64,000 bases of DNA from Trichobilharzia regenti (Eukaryota; Platyhelminthes; Trematoda; Strigeidida; Schistosomatidae). Every line of letters begins with the position of its first letter. Within the stretch, counting starts at the first letter, position 1. Where the stretch lies: NCBI GenBank assembly GCA_944472135.2, contig OX235270.1:117133842-117197841 (forward strand). The letters run 5' to 3'. The notes under the pieces were generated by a model. That model made no database searches. It saw only the letters and a program-made list of their open reading frames with translations, and was not told the DNA's origin. Below are positions 48,197 through 60,564 of the stretch, in pieces. The translations under genes were made by a program, and so were the position numbers.

Positions 48197-48838
48197 TTAC
48201 AACCAAATATCTTCTTGATAGCGTTTAAATTTACGCATTTCTTGCAGATACACCTGAGCGTTTTTCAATTCTTCACTAGATAACTCAGCATATGTACACC
48301 AAGTATTTGTTTGTACCCAATGAAGTTTCATAGCTAATAACTTAATCCAAGCTTGGAAAACACCTGGCGCTAAACCACGTGCATCACCACAAACCATTAT
48401 CTTTGCGCTGTGATCATAAACAAGCTGCATTAATTCAATAGCATGTCCAGATGGAGTATTCTCAGACGAGTCAGAGTGGTAGATACACTCTTGAACATAA
48501 TGTGATTTCAAGGGGAAACAAGCTTGTTCGCGTAATACTGATGGCAAGTCAGCAAGAGTATATTTGTCATCTGGTGAATTAACAGTATCTCTAGAGAAAC
48601 ATAGGCATAAATGGCTTAACAATTTGGCATTGACAGCGTCGGATAATTCTTCTTTGAATAGAAGGCTGGTTGTTGGAGAACGACATCCATAGATTAACCA
48701 TAAGTTATTGGTTGATGATCCCGTCTCATGGCAGTCACGTTTACGTTGTCTTATAAAGCTGATAAACGGTGCTACTCCACTGCCAGCACCAATCATAATC
48801 ACTGGTCGTTGGGCATCGTTATGTATGTAGAATTTTAT
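48197..48838 (-). CDS. MTRR: Methionine synthase reductase, terminal exon
   Basis: Minus-strand exon ending at the stop 48197-48199. It encodes the NADPH-binding end of a diflavin (FNR-like) reductase. Motifs in order: VIMIGAGSGVAPFISFIRQR (nucleotide-binding loop), LWLIYGCRSP (NADPH contact), KIMVCGDARGLAPGV (CGDA motif) and the C-terminus KRYQEDIWL with the penultimate Trp that stacks on FAD. The DIW-x ending matches methionine synthase reductase (human DIWS) better than cytochrome P450 reductase (DVWS) or NOS. Such enzymes pass electrons from NADPH to reactivate cobalamin-dependent methionine synthase in the cytosol. The 5' limit is uncertain: in-frame codons reach 48838 and FYIHND aligns with the human FHLPDD segment, yet no AG acceptor lies there. 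The first AG is at the VIMIG codons (about 48803). An NR1-like assignment is less likely. Confidence 0.8.
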   Translation of the reverse strand: MKFYIHNDAQRPVIMIGAGSGVAPFISFIRQRKRDCHETGSSTNNLWLIYGCRSPTTSLLFKEELSDAVNAKLLSHLCLCFSRDTVNSPDDKYTLADLPSVLREQACFPLKSHYVQECIYHSDSSENTPSGHAIELMQLVYDHSAKIMVCGDARGLAPGVFQAWIKLLAMKLHWVQTNTWCTYAELSSEELKNAQVYLQEMRKFKRYQEDIWL

Positions 48839-49260
48839 TTATTGTTAATGTACTAACTGGATGCAATATTGTAGTAAAAATGCTGAGAATTCCATTCTGT
48901 ATCACAAGTACTGTTTTGGAATAAAGCTATTATCTTATATTTAAAAAAAAATGATTTAAGCTCGAAACACCATCCAGTTGTTAATACTGCATCACTGTGT
49001 GATATTTAAAATAAACTTATCTAACATGGAACAACAACAACAGAAACCTAAAGGAAGTCAAATCTTTCACTTACCATAATAGCTTAGTTTCAATCACAAG
49101 CGACAGTCAGAATTTGAAAGCAGAATATAGGTGTCCATTACTCTGTTATCAGTTAAGAAACTTGGCATGCGCGTCATCGAAAATATTCGCAATAAACTGT
49201 AGATTTTCATCAAATAAAACTTGTCTTCATTGTCTCCATACTGATTATCAGAGGGTTGGG
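48839..49260. other. Reductase intron with a PLE-terminus relic
   Basis: If the reductase exon is read as above, this is intron on the minus strand. At about 48955-49025 GCTCGAAACACCATCCAG, then CACTGTGTGATATTTAAAAT matches the PLE end seen at 58853-58925 and in the palindrome arm at 25380-25470. No further coding exon is recognised. Confidence 0.5.
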
Positions 49261-49261
49261 A

Positions 49262-49545
49262 AGCGACAAGAAACTCTGGTGAACCAATACACAACTTATT
49301 GCCCAACAAATACAGAGAATAAAATATGGATGAATTAGTTACACGCTGAGAAGACATTCAAGTGACATCACATGTCAGACAGACGATCCAGTTGGACACG
49401 AATGGGAAGCGACGAGTTGATCTTCCAAAGTCTACATTTCAGGAGGAAGTGAACGCCATCAGACAGCTTTGGAGGCAGTTAAAAGTCATGGGAGAGAACG
49501 TAGTGAAATAGAGATGTGTTACATTCGGAACCTAAAGAATAAATA
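49262..49545 (+). mobile_element. RTE LINE 3' end fragment
   Basis: AAGAAACTCTGGTGAACCAA through GAAGCGACGAGTTGATC and the tail GAGATGTGTTACATTCGGAA match the last 290 bp of RTE copies, with stops and indels. It ends in AATAAATAACAG. It lies in the putative reductase intron, antisense to the gene. Confidence 0.7.
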
Positions 49546-49659
49546 ACAGTAATTAATTTCGAAACAGCATAATAAAATGGCTGTATTTACATCTGAAGAA
49601 TATCAGTATGACAGGAGAGAAATGGATAGATTAATTTACTGAAAATTAGTAAATATTCA

Positions 49660-50115
49660 AGTATTGGTTTGTAGGGATTCGGTTGATTGGTTACAGGATT
49701 TCATCATGGGCTGACATTGGTTAGAGAACCATTGAAGGCCTAGGAGTACTGAACAGCCGCTTCGTCCTAGTTTTGGACTCTTCACAGTATGCAACCACCG
49801 GGGTTTAAACCCAGGACGAGTAGGGTGCAGCAGGTCGGGTGTGAGGACAAATACTCGCCGAGGACATTGGCTAGCGGTTGCGTTATATCGTGAATTGGCA
49901 GAAGTTAAAATTCATGGGCCATTGGATCGGATCCCAGTTGCTTAATGGTCTACGAGCTCGCTGGCCTTGTAACCAGAAGGTCCTGGTTTCGAATTTCGGT
50001 AGATACGTACAGATGAAGAGTCCAAAACTGGGACAAAACAACGGTCCAGAACTCCCAATTGATTTTCCAATAGTCCTCTAACCAATATCAGGTCATGATG
50101 AAATCTTGTAACTAG
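49660..50115. repeat. Hammerhead-type foldback repeat, copy F (both arms)
   Basis: The left arm (GGATTCGGTTGATTGGTTAC to about 49800) is the inverted counterpart of the right arm (to GAAATCTTGTAAC near 50113). The minus strand of the left arm and the plus strand of the right arm each carry a hammerhead-like core (GTGAAGAGTCC at 49755-49785 and GATGAAGAGTCC near 50013). Between them, on the + strand, is a tRNA-like head: GATCCCAGTTGCTTAATGG and GGTTTCGAATTTC. This is one of the clearest complete copies. Confidence 0.75.
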
Positions 50116-51089
50116 TTAGTGAATATGTTTAGAGTTAGGAATGTTATAGACGATGATTACATTTGTTCTCTTGACAATATTTTTTTAAACTCTCCTCAAG
50201 ATCGTCCACTGATTGATCTCTATTAGCTCATGAACCACATCCAGATAATTTACACGGCTGTATTATAGTTGCTGACTTCGGAGATTGCCCTTATACTTGA
50301 ATCTAACCACTTACAAGTATTCCCAATCTAATGGATCTACAGTTAGCACTGGTGATTGTTGAGGACGATGGATACACATGCATTACACATGTCCCAGAAA
50401 TCTTTGTTAAGATTCACCACCTTAGTGGAAAATTTGTCTTCCTTACTTAACACTTCAAGCTTAAACTCCAAATCTCTAAGTCATTGGTATCATCTCACAT
50501 ACCTGTCCATGTCCTACTGAGTGTCACTGTACACATATAAGGAGTAACAGAAGGAGTTACAAAAGATGAGGAAGCTACAGGTATTTTGTGGAAGGTTTCT
50601 TTATTAATTTAAGGTTGAATTAATGTTTCAGTATCAACTATATTAGCTGTATATTTTTGAGGAAATATATGTATACAAGTGGATGCGATTATTAGTCAAT
50701 ATACAACTGGAAATACTCCACTGTACATCTAGTGACAATCATCAACTGATCAAAATGCAGTGTTTCACTGAAATGATGAAGATATCACCAAACCTGATGA
50801 TAAAATGTTCACGATCAAATACCGGTATTTTAAATGTCAAGTGCAATCTTTCAAAGAGTTCATTTCCCATATTAGAGATCTTAATATATCTAACAGTGAT
50901 TCATTTATAATAAAGAACTGCTGATATTTATAAGGACTAATCTTTATGTTTCTTATCATACGTGATAGTGAAAGCTTAACAATGAAATTATATTACCTAC
51001 AAAATATGTTAACATCTAACCACCTTTCCGAACAATAAATGTTCTGCATTAACTTGTAGTATTGACAGTCATATTCTTACAATTTCTAT
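50116..51089. other. Non-coding DNA
   Basis: No recognised gene or element. An open frame at 50683-50910 has no recognisable domain. Confidence 0.5.
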
Positions 51090-51430
51090 ACAGGTTTCGC
51101 AGCAAACTAATAATTTTGAAAGAATCACTGAAAACTAAGGAGTACTGAATAGCTGTTTCGTCCTAGTTTAGGACTCTTCAGTACTAGTTACTCAAGAAGC
51201 CACACTTTTCCAGCTGTTGAATCCAAGACTTTCAGACTACGTAGCAAGTTTGTTAACCATTGAGACACCGGCTTGGAATGCAACTACTGATAATTACTCG
51301 TGAAGTTCTTGTTCATCGACAGGGTTCTGGGTACTCGCTGCATCGAAGTCTACAGCTAGGACAAAACGTCTGTCAACTACTTCTTAGTTTTCGTTGATTC
51401 TCTCAATGATATCACTTGATGACAATATCC
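51090..51430 (-). repeat. Hammerhead-type foldback repeat, copy G
   Basis: The left end is AGGTTTCGCAGC, then GAATCACTGAAAACTAAGG; the right end is TTTTCGTTGATTCTCTCAAT and TGATATCACTTGATG, inverted. Its left-arm core (see next entry) keeps all conserved hammerhead bases. The tRNA-like centre is diverged. Confidence 0.68.
51151..51181 (-). ncRNA. Hammerhead ribozyme core motif
   Basis: On the minus strand the sequence is CTGAAGA (matches CUGANGA), then GTCC, a loop TAAACTA, GGAC (stem II, four perfect pairs) and GAAA followed by CAGCT. This is the complete conserved core of a hammerhead ribozyme. It resembles the Sm-alpha core of schistosomes, which has the form CUGAUGAGUCC...GGACGAAAC. Stems I and III and the cleavage triplet were not resolved, so activity is unproven. 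Confidence 0.6.
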
Positions 51431-52030
51431 ACACTAATATGAATCATAATCTTTACAAAACTGAGATTCTAAATAACAATAATATGATAAACTTATAGGT
51501 GAATATTCACAAAGTATTTTTCTTCAAAAAAAAGTCATGTAGTACAGTAGTTACGTAATTAAGACATTATTTACAAGTCCATAAATTTGAGAATTTACGT
51601 AAACACTTCATTGTTTACATATTTTTTATTTTAAAAATGAGATATACTAGGCATATACGAATGAATACCTGATCACTCTATATTCACTGAAACTGTTCAC
51701 TTAGATCAAGATGAATATGTTTAATTTCTAATTTACACAAACATACACATTATTTCATAATTTATATGTTGAATTCGCTGGGTGATTCGAATAATTTTGT
51801 CATGAAATTCCACTTGTTCAAGATATACTGAAGACTAGAAAACTTCCTACAGATTTTTCGTCCCTGCTGATAACTCATCAGCAGTATGGAAACCACAACT
51901 CAACAGAAAGTTGAAGCCAAGTCCTTTCAGGTTACTAGTTGAATACATGTGTAATACATTTACTAGGCTAGTCAGAACTCAATGGACTATAAATTGCTAC
52001 TTCTGCCAATTCCTGACATTGTTATAATTA
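51431..52030. other. Non-coding DNA
   Basis: AT-rich; no recognised gene. Confidence 0.5.
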
Positions 52031-52034
52031 TTGC

Positions 52035-52210
52035 TCATTGCTTGAGTTCTAAGTAGTGTCTAAGGCCTCAGCAGCACTCCTCTATTCCACTTCATTCTCT
52101 CCCGTAATTTTTAGCTGGCTCCAAGACTACCTGATAGCGTTCTCTTCCTCCTGACATTTTCTTCCGTGGTACCCCATTCGTCGTTTCCCCTTTCGGGTTC
52201 CAAATGGTTT
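52035..52210 (-). mobile_element. RTE LINE 3' end fragment
   Basis: The + strand text (GGCCTCAGCAGCACTCCTCT to CCCTTTCGGGTTCCA) is the reverse complement of the RTE C-terminal coding end (GKRRxG through the RSQWR tail). About 170 bp remain and it is heavily mutated. Confidence 0.6.
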
Positions 52211-52329
52211 CTAAAGATTATCAAAAGTGCAAAATGACTGATGGTATCCGGTGTATTGTTATACTACACAAAGAAGAAGTGTAGTAGAAGTGTAGTACTC
52301 AAATCGATCTTTTGTCAACAGACGTATTG

Positions 52330-52960
52330 ACACAGGTAAAGTCTACCACTCAATAATTAACGGACCACATGGCAAAAAGATCAAATACTAGGTCAACTAA
52401 AAAGAATCGAGATTAATACAAATTGACGGAGGGATAGAAAAACTTCTCAAGACAGCCAATCACAATCAAAGACATTACGACAGATAATTATAAAATCCAC
52501 AAAGAATTCAAAAAATGTCTTATTTTGTAGAATGTGTAGAATGACCGTTAAAGTTCAGCATTTTAGCCATCCAGTTAAAAGAATACAACCACATTGCGGT
52601 GGCAGCTAGACTGAGGGAACATAAGGAAGGGTTTCTACATGATTTCCTGAATATGTGCCGATGAGTCCTCGATCTACCTGACCAATTAATTAGTCTCAGT
52701 TTCTAAGCGCATGATAGACACCGGATTTCAAATAAATTCTTCAGAGTCATTTATAATGATTATTAAACAAAAGAGCACTGATCTTTTTCCTTACTCTGGA
52801 GTTTTCGCAGCCGCATATGAGAAGCCCAATCTACCTGTATTCAAAAGGAATTCATTATTAACAATTCAGTTGCCCCGATAAATTCATTTCCGATCAGTAT
52901 AAAGTCATCTACTTGTCTACACAACTTTTTACATGTAATTTAAGTTACTATTCTCAATAA
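52330..52960 (+). mobile_element. Penelope-like element relic
   Basis: The + strand reads in pieces: VAARLREHKEGFLHDFLN (GIY-YIG helix), then AAAYEKPNLPVFKRNSLL and TIQLP, equivalent to AEACAIRIYKPALC and LNLPW of the copy at 42998-43471. Stops and frameshifts are frequent. No RT part is clear. Confidence 0.6.
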
Positions 52961-53520
52961 ATTCTGTATTATGAGAAATTTGTTTCTGGAACGTTATATA
53001 TATATACTACTAACATCATCATGAAATGTATTCACATGACCCAAGATTGAACAACTTCTTATATACACTTTGTTACTGTCGGTTTCTGTCATACAAAGTG
53101 AAGTATGTTAACAATCTGTTATGCATAATAAAGTGTAATAAACAATGTGAACTATGCGTAATCGAGAGTACTGATAAAATAAAACCAATTCATATCTCTA
53201 TTCTTCCTCTTGACGTATGTCCACCTCGTGAGTACCAATTAGGATGCAATGTTGGATCTGCTAGCCCCCCCCCTCCCCCTCCCATTTATTTAGTAACATC
53301 ATATGGTTTCCGCTAACTGGTATCGAGAGTATCCAATAAGAGTTTAATAATTCTTAACATCTGAAGGTCGACAAAATGGTTATGAAAACATACCATCTAG
53401 CCTTAAATTGCTTAATAATTTTATGAAAAATATCAAAGAAACCTAAAATGCTGCGTACATTCTATCAATTATTCTAATTATTCAAAAAACTCTTTAAACA
53501 CTTTCAGTTTTCTAGGAATA
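52961..53520. other. Non-coding DNA
   Basis: Contains a C-rich run at 53264-53283. The frame at 53026-53316 ends in a Pro run encoded by that run and has no recognisable domain. Confidence 0.5.
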
Positions 53521-53523
53521 AAA

Positions 53524-53708
53524 CCGCGTCGGTGGCACAGCGGTTAGGCCTCTCGCTGACTATGCCCATGACCCAGGGCTCTATCCCCTGCCGACGTATA
53601 CCTGATATCAATGGTCGGTCTGCAAAAGTTTGGGCTTCTGATATCACATGCTGAAAATTCCATACTCGTACCAAAAGTAGTGTAGAATCAACCATTAATC
53701 AAAAAAAA
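53524..53708 (+). mobile_element. tRNA-derived SINE, copy 4
   Basis: The most diverged of the five copies: the head reads GCGTCGGTGGCACAGCGGTT and the B-box is GGGCTCTATCCCC. The acceptor 3' strand is CCGACGTA, so pairing is partly lost. It ends in an A run. Confidence 0.8.
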
Positions 53709-55239
53709 TATACGTTTTACGACAATTTTCCCATAACTATGATGCACTTATGAACCCACCAATAATCGGACCCAGAACCTGCAGATTACATGGCAAACAC
53801 CTTATCATTCATTGAAAAACTATGATGAAACAACTGTCCAGTTGTTCCTGATGACAAAATACACCTTGAAGTAATAATATTAACAATGAATGAACATTAG
53901 CAATGATTAACATGAATTCTGTACTTTGAATGTGCACATAATTTCTATATATCTGAAATATTTTCACCAATAACCACTAAGTATCCTGTATTCCAATATC
54001 TAAGATCAGTTACTCACTACCTGTAGAGTACTTAATGTGGAATTTGTGAGGGATTAATTGTCGATTCTGCTTCATTGATAGTGTGAGATTATCTGAGACT
54101 AATATTACAGTTGATATTTAAAAATAAAGTGAAAATCTGTATCCTGGCAGGGTTCCAACCAGTGGCTCTCGTCTGAGTTAATTCCATAAGTAGTCACAAT
54201 ACAGGCAGACTTTCTGTACCACTATTCAGAGTTGGCGGAATAATTAGACAATACGAAGGAAAGTGCAAATTATCATTAAAACAACTCATCATGCTTCAAC
54301 GTAGTGAAGTATTTTCTTTAACATATATTTAGAGAACTGATGTGATAGATTAGTCGAACTTCGTTATTGATCCAAAATCGTAATTTGACCTTATAACCTC
54401 ATGCAACTATAAGTTTAAAATGAGTGAATGACCATTTGTCACTTACTTAACAAGCCTTTGAATATTAGTCTGAATAGTCCCTTTTAGTTTTTCCTAGCTC
54501 CTGTCAAACAATACAATCAGAAATGTCGTACCTGTATGTGTGTTGAAAAGAATACTAACCAATCTCCAATGACAGGCTCTAAATTTACTCTCTTCTCATC
54601 ACTTAATGAAATTCCGATCACGCTTTACGCTCTTTAGGACTGGTGAATCTCCGTGCTATTATTGCCTTGTGAAATTTACTGATTGCTTAATTTTTCTAGT
54701 TAGCATGCACTTATTTCTTCACCGCGTACCAGAAGAATAATCAGGTTCTGAAATCACTTAGTTTGGCATAGAATATGTTTGGTACAAAATCCGGTAACCA
54801 CCATCCATCTTTTCAATGGACCCAAGACTGTCAGTATCCATCTAAAATCATAGCGTACCACCCAAGGTATATAGGCTCCTTAAGGTGTAGGTAGAGTTCA
54901 AATGTTTATTGGGTCAATTTAGAAATAGTTTGTGATGTATCGGTTCAGAGTTTCATGTAAACTTACTTCAGGTACTTAGAACTAATGTCTTATACCGAAA
55001 CTACTCAGCTGTATTTGACCAGTCTTCACTAAACAAATTTATACTATGTCTAAACGAAGCAACATCCCATCTAACTTATCAGTAGTGATAGTTAGATGCA
55101 AAATTAAACAAATAAATTACTTAGACGTGTAATCTCATGAGTAACTTATATTCAGATTTTGTGTTTTGTGGGGATATTGGTAAATTTCGCATTAACTTTA
55201 TCACCAACCTACATCAGTTAAAGAAACAGTGATTAATAA
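53709..55239. other. Non-coding DNA
   Basis: No recognised gene or well-bounded repeat. Confidence 0.5.
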
Positions 55240-55870
55240 GGTCGTGAGTTCAGTTTTATGGGGAGCTCAATATTCCAAACTGATGAAGAGTCTTAGACTC
55301 GAATAAAATGGTTATCTATTGCTCCATGGTCCATCATATCAGTCGTACGTGAATTCTCACCCATAACAATGGCTGGCAGTGGTGCTATATCTCAGACTGA
55401 CAGAAGTTAGAGTTCAAAGATCAGTGAATTTCAGCCCACCTGCTGAATGGTCATTAGGCTCACTACGTAAGGTGAAGTCGTGGTTTCATCCCCCAGTAGA
55501 GTCATGAAGGTCACACCGCTGAAGAAACGTAAGCCAGGACGAAACTGTTGTCTATTCCTCCTCACCTGTCAACAGTTGTCCGAGCACTGAAGGTTACTGA
55601 ACAAAGAACTAACACATGTAATTGGTAAAAAGTTGAAGTTGTTAACAGGAGAAGGTTTATGAGGAATGAATTTGTTTCAAAATAGATATATACCATCATG
55701 AACTGAAATTTCGTTTACAACAAAGGTGTCATCAAAATAAAACTTTCTTGTTAGAATTTTCTTGAAATCACATAAGTCACTATCTTCATGTCTCTAAATT
55801 TAGTTCAAAAACTAACAACAGCTGAAGATCCATTGAAAACTATGGTTCACTGAATGGCTGTTTTGTCCTA
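55240..55870 (+). repeat. Hammerhead-type repeats, decayed
   Basis: Three weak cores can be seen: CTGATGAAGAGTCTTAGACT near 55279, CGCTGAAGAAACG, then CCAGGACGAAACTG near 55520-55550, and on the minus strand GGTCCCAATTAGGACAAAAC near 55860. A tRNA-like block (CACCTGCTGAATGGTCATTA) lies between the first two. It is probably two overlapping old copies. Confidence 0.45.
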
Positions 55871-56370
55871 ATTGGGACCATTCATTAGTGAACACCCACA
55901 AATTGTTGACAAAGGCGAAAATGTTCACAGACATTTGATAAATTAAATAATGAAGAGAGAGGTAGACTATTTTAAAGTAGTGTATGTGACAAGGCATCAT
56001 GGCAGATATTAGATGGAATGTCAGGTGAGTTGAGGTTAAATAAGTCAAGGTCAGACAGTAATGTTTTCATACAGTTAGCAAAAATTGACTCTGATAGTTA
56101 GTTGTTATAGTTCTGTGGAAGTTGGAAATGTATGCACGGTAAAGCTTATGTCTGATATTAGGAAATTTTCTTCCAAAAACAAAAATAGCTTATATTCTAA
56201 ACGAGCAAACAGACAAATATGATTCCACATGCTGTTCTTCTAGTTTAGACGATTACTATCGATAGGAAAATACTAAACGCGGCAGCTGTTTTGCTGGGAT
56301 ACAGGCAATTAAATGTTACTCAATCACCCTACATTTGGATATTACCGGTGATTACTATTATGTTTTTATT
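55871..56370. other. Non-coding DNA
   Basis: No recognised gene or element. Confidence 0.5.
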
Positions 56371-56374
56371 CCCT

Positions 56375-57110
56375 TTGGTAATGAGTGAAACACAGAGCTT
56401 CAGAAGGACATCTCCAATTCATCCTGTTCTCTGTAGTCCTCTTAAGATGCCCCCAGTTTTTGCCCATAAGCTTTCATCCCCATCTGCCACATGTCAGACT
56501 CCGAACCCGCCCAACTCGCGATTTCCAATTCGGGTTCCACCTGGGCTAATTCTCGGCTAGTGATGTCACCCAACGTTCTTCTCCGCGTTTGTTCGATCCA
56601 TTTCTATTTTCTTCGGCATATTTTGGTTCAGCAGCATCCCGTTGCTTATCCTTTCTGACAATCTCATCTTGAGCGTAGAGTCAGCTAATATAGAAGTCGA
56701 TGGAAGTCTGACACCTCTTCGAAATGCTTTTTGCGATGCTTAAGTTTGTGGACCTCATATGACCTGATATGACATTAGCGCTGAACACCTAAATCTTGTT
56801 CCATATACTGAGTGCAAAAAATATACACACTGATTCCAGAGTGAATTCTCTCTCGTCTTCCCAGTCCTGCCTTTGAAATCTCCATCCATTACGCCTGTGG
56901 TTGAAATGATGATACCTAGATAAGCGAAAGAAATGATTTCCTTCAAATTTTTTTTTTCGTTGATAGTGACCGGTACTTGTTGTTGGTTCGTTATTTTCAT
57001 CACCTCCGTCTTTTCTATGTTCACTTGAATTCGTCTTTTTGCTGCATCTACAGACAGCGCTTGTTCGTTTTCTCCTACAGATCTTTGAGTTTGTATAAAA
57101 ACATGACCCA
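56375..57110 (-). mobile_element. RTE LINE 3' fragment, old
   Basis: The minus-strand frame at 56755-57111 reads RIQVNIEKTEVMKITNQQQ, ISFAYLGIIISTTGVMDGD, which matches LGSIVSTTGG of the long copy. Farther on are decayed equivalents of the IRWPE block (56640-56690) and the C-terminal tail to about 56375. The 5' end near 57110 is an abrupt break. Confidence 0.75.
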
Positions 57111-57114
57111 TGAA

Positions 57115-58440
57115 GGTCGTAATGAAATGATAGCCTAATTAGCAGTTGGGTGGCGTAGGTCAGCTGTTGAAGCTCTGGATTAGTAGATTAGAGACTGCTG
57201 CTTGAAATTCTACAGCAACCTAAACTCTTATTTCACCAATGATCACAACCGCTTGCATCATTTTTAATTTTTCATTCAAACTTTATCAACACAGAGTAAT
57301 ATTACTGGACATATTTTCAGCCCTGATCACCTAGTCTGTATGGAAAACTCATTCAAGATTATTCATGAAGTTAAAAATATCCTTCACACTGCTGAGACTT
57401 GACCTGTTCATTTGGGGAACATGGATTTATGAACAGCTACTTACCCTTTTACCCCTTCTACTTTGGACATGATTGGAAATTTAATTGTTATCGGTATCCA
57501 GTCGTCATCATTATATTTTTAATCTTGTATTTTTCGTACTACTATTATTGGCATAATTTTGTTGACTACACTTCTGCTTATTCTATTCATTTGTTACATT
57601 CATTAAAAGTAATGAGTTGTCATTTTCACAACTGTCAACATTAATCAGTGCACAAGGGGAGTTGCATAAGAGTATTGGAGTTACGTAATAGGGTAGACAA
57701 TTTAATGAATGAGTTGTAATTAGGATTCACACAGAAACAAATGGAAATATGATATCCTTATTCACCACCTTGAGTAGTCTTCACTATTTTCAAGTATCTT
57801 TTTACTTCTGATTAATTTATGAGGAAAATGATGTTCTGGTTATCCTTTTTGTTGATATAATGGACTAGTGAATCAACACAGAGTACATCCTTAGAAAAGA
57901 AAATGGGTGGAGTTAGAGAATGGTGATTCCAAAGAACGAGCCCATGATTTACATTGAAACAATTGATCAGAGTTAGTGTAAGTGTTAGTTAAGTTGACGG
58001 AAAAATCGAATCAGATCAATCAAATGAAAGTTGATCAGAATTTAGGGTGAAGATTTTCTCCGGTAACGTGTTTTAAAGTAAAGCCTAGCTGGTAATTTCT
58101 AAATCCAACTTTAACCTAATCCTAATATAAAACTAGCTCACAGTGCACCTCTAGACCCTATACGGCAGTCATCATTTGAGTGTATGCAGATACTTCTATG
58201 AGGCACTAGGAGTTATTCTTCCATTATTTTACGGAAAGATACTTTGCTTGACATTCTTCCACTTTTTTAAATATTATTTTCAAGGGTTTACTATTTTTCA
58301 TTGGTGTACTCTGAGTTGCGGCTAAAAAGTTATTCACGGGTTCGTTCGACTGGATCATACTTCTTCAACTTCACCAATTATCTACGAAAGTGTAGAATTT
58401 GAACACTGTATTGAGATATGCCGAATAAGTTCACTTTATA
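57115..58440. other. Non-coding DNA with a possible tRNA-like relic
   Basis: At 57150-57225 GTAGGTCAGCTGTTGAAG and GCTTGAAATTC have A-box and B-box character. Otherwise nothing is recognised. Confidence 0.35.
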
Positions 58441-58930
58441 ATAACACAATGGTATGGTATTAATAACTGGGTAACGTTTCGAGCATAATTTATTGTTCAT
58501 AATCATATCAATAGGCTGTTTTGAGTCTGTCACGTCCTTAAGTGAACGAAATTTGTAGATCGGGGTTACAATATGGGAATATGGCTAGATCCAGTATGAC
58601 CGATCTCGCTAGGTTAGGTAATCTAGAAAAAAAACAGCTCGGCCAATGTAATGAATGCACTTTCATATAATCCCATAATAAGATGAGATAGGTAATGTAG
58701 TAATGTAGTTAAGTAGAGAGGGAGAGATTAATCACCGGAACGTTTTTCATCGAAACACGTGAAATCGAAATGATGTCAACCTTTGTGTGGCATACAGAAG
58801 GAATAAAATCGGTGTAATGCAAGTTAGGAAGATGTGTTGACACACAGATATGATCCTGAGCAATAAATTTTGCTCGAAATACCATCCAGCTATTAACACT
58901 GTATCACTGTGTGGTGTATCAGATAAACTG
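58440..58930 (+). mobile_element. Penelope-like relic with inverted ends
   Basis: The interior (58511-58760) reads MTDLARLGNLEKK and a decayed tail equivalent to MTEPAKLYNLENS at 44770-44880, so it is the same lineage. The left end (58447-58510: GGTATTAATAACTGG, then CGTTTCGAGCATAATTTATT) is the inverted copy of the right end (58853-58917: AATAAATTTTGCTCGAAATA). Both ends match the arms of the palindrome at 25263-25473. Confidence 0.72.
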
Positions 58931-60294
58931 TGTAATATGGAGTTCACAGAAAATTTTATATAGATACGATTATACAGTTGTATAATTGGAATAGCCTAGA
59001 AAGAGACTATTTGCTCTAATTTTATAACTATCAAACATCATTCCATATTGGCTCATGTTACCATATTGTTATCAACTAGAGAATTAAAACAAACTATGAG
59101 GCATTAGAGTGCTGTACTCTCCCATTTTTACAACTCCTCTGAGGTAATTTACACACCGCTTTGTCCTGTTTCAAGGTGAGCAAAACACTATTCAGTAAGT
59201 GGATTAGCACCAAGTGATTAATGTCTTCACTTGTCAAAAGAAAAAGTGTTAAAATTAACTGGCTGAAATAAAAGAGGCTACTTGTAAGACTTAGGCGAAT
59301 TTTACGTTTCACACTTTACCCTGGAAATGATGCGTAGTGTGTATGTATTCCTATATATGGGTGTATGTGTTTCAGTGTCTGAATGAAATATCACTCAAGT
59401 GAAAGCATAACCCGAACAGTAACCTATTGCTATAGTAAAAAAAACTTTAGACTTTTTTGTAGGATAGCCATACAAACACCTTTAGTCTTCCTTTTTATTC
59501 CTTCCCGTCTTCTGTATGCTACTAGTAAATTTGATAATTCAAATCAGTAGACACACACATGTTTAAATGTCAAATTGTTAAACTTACAAAAAATATTATA
59601 ATGATCAATTGAAATATCAATGATACAGGTATATTGTATACTCTATGAAGCGAGAATGCCTGAATTCTTATATAGCTATACGCTCAATGACAAATGTACA
59701 TGTGCGTGGGTGTGTGCACATCAGTGCACAGTCTGCCTATTTTCTTTCGTATGGATATAAAATCCGGGAGGGGACAAATATGTGCAAGCACAATACTTTA
59801 ACACTTACACAGTTGTAGTATATTGACAAGATATTTAAAAATGTTGTGTATGCAATGCCTTCCTGTGGCTACTAAAAGCAAAAGCATAAAATGGTATAAA
59901 TATCATTGTGTTTAGGGTATACAAAAGAGATTGACAGTAAGTAAATATTTCACTGGCTAAAATTTTGAGTTCTGCTCAAAAAGTATTTCACTCTGAATAA
60001 GAAAAAGTAAACAGGATTGAAAAAAGCCAGAAAAAGGAGAAGAAAGCTCAAGAGAAAAAAATTGCTCAAAGCACTTTACGTTTTGTTTTAAAATAAGAAA
60101 GGAATGTTATTGTTAAACCATGCATAGTTTACTTTGAAGCGATTAAATAAGCGATATGTATTCAGAATAAGCTTTAACATGAGGTATACATATAAGAAAG
60201 AAAGAAAATAAGAAACACTATTTATTCACAGACTGAAGTAAATAGCCATCGATCAAAAGGATTTCGAGAAATAATCCGCAGTAAATTAAAGTAT
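58931..60294. other. Non-coding DNA
   Basis: AT-rich sequence, no recognised gene. Confidence 0.5.
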
Positions 60295-60483
60295 ATTTTA
60301 TTTATTTATTTATTTTTGATTTACAGCTTGATTCCATACTGTATTTTTGGTACAAGTATGGAATATCGGTAGCCAAAATGTTGAAGGCCGAACATTGATA
60401 TCAGGTGTGCGTCGGCAGGGTATCGAACCTCGGACCATGTGCATAGTCGGCGAGAGTCCTAACCACTGTGCCACCGACGCACT
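60295..60483 (-). mobile_element. tRNA-derived SINE, copy 5
   Basis: Reverse-strand copy with a GAGGTTCGATACC B-box and an ATAAATAAAT-type tail (60295-60316 on the + strand). About 15 bp after GGAATTTTCAG are deleted relative to copy 3. Confidence 0.83.
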
Positions 60484-60564
60484 CAAAAGGAAACATGCCT
60501 GTAACTTTCTGTTGATATTTCTGAACCTAATAGGTCAGCTATATTTTGGTCCATGGATCCCTTG

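Noticed and set aside
52600..52680. Hammerhead core at GTGCCGATGAGTCCTCG
   Set aside because: No stem II partner or GAAA box follows; the DNA reads as a PLE endonuclease relic.
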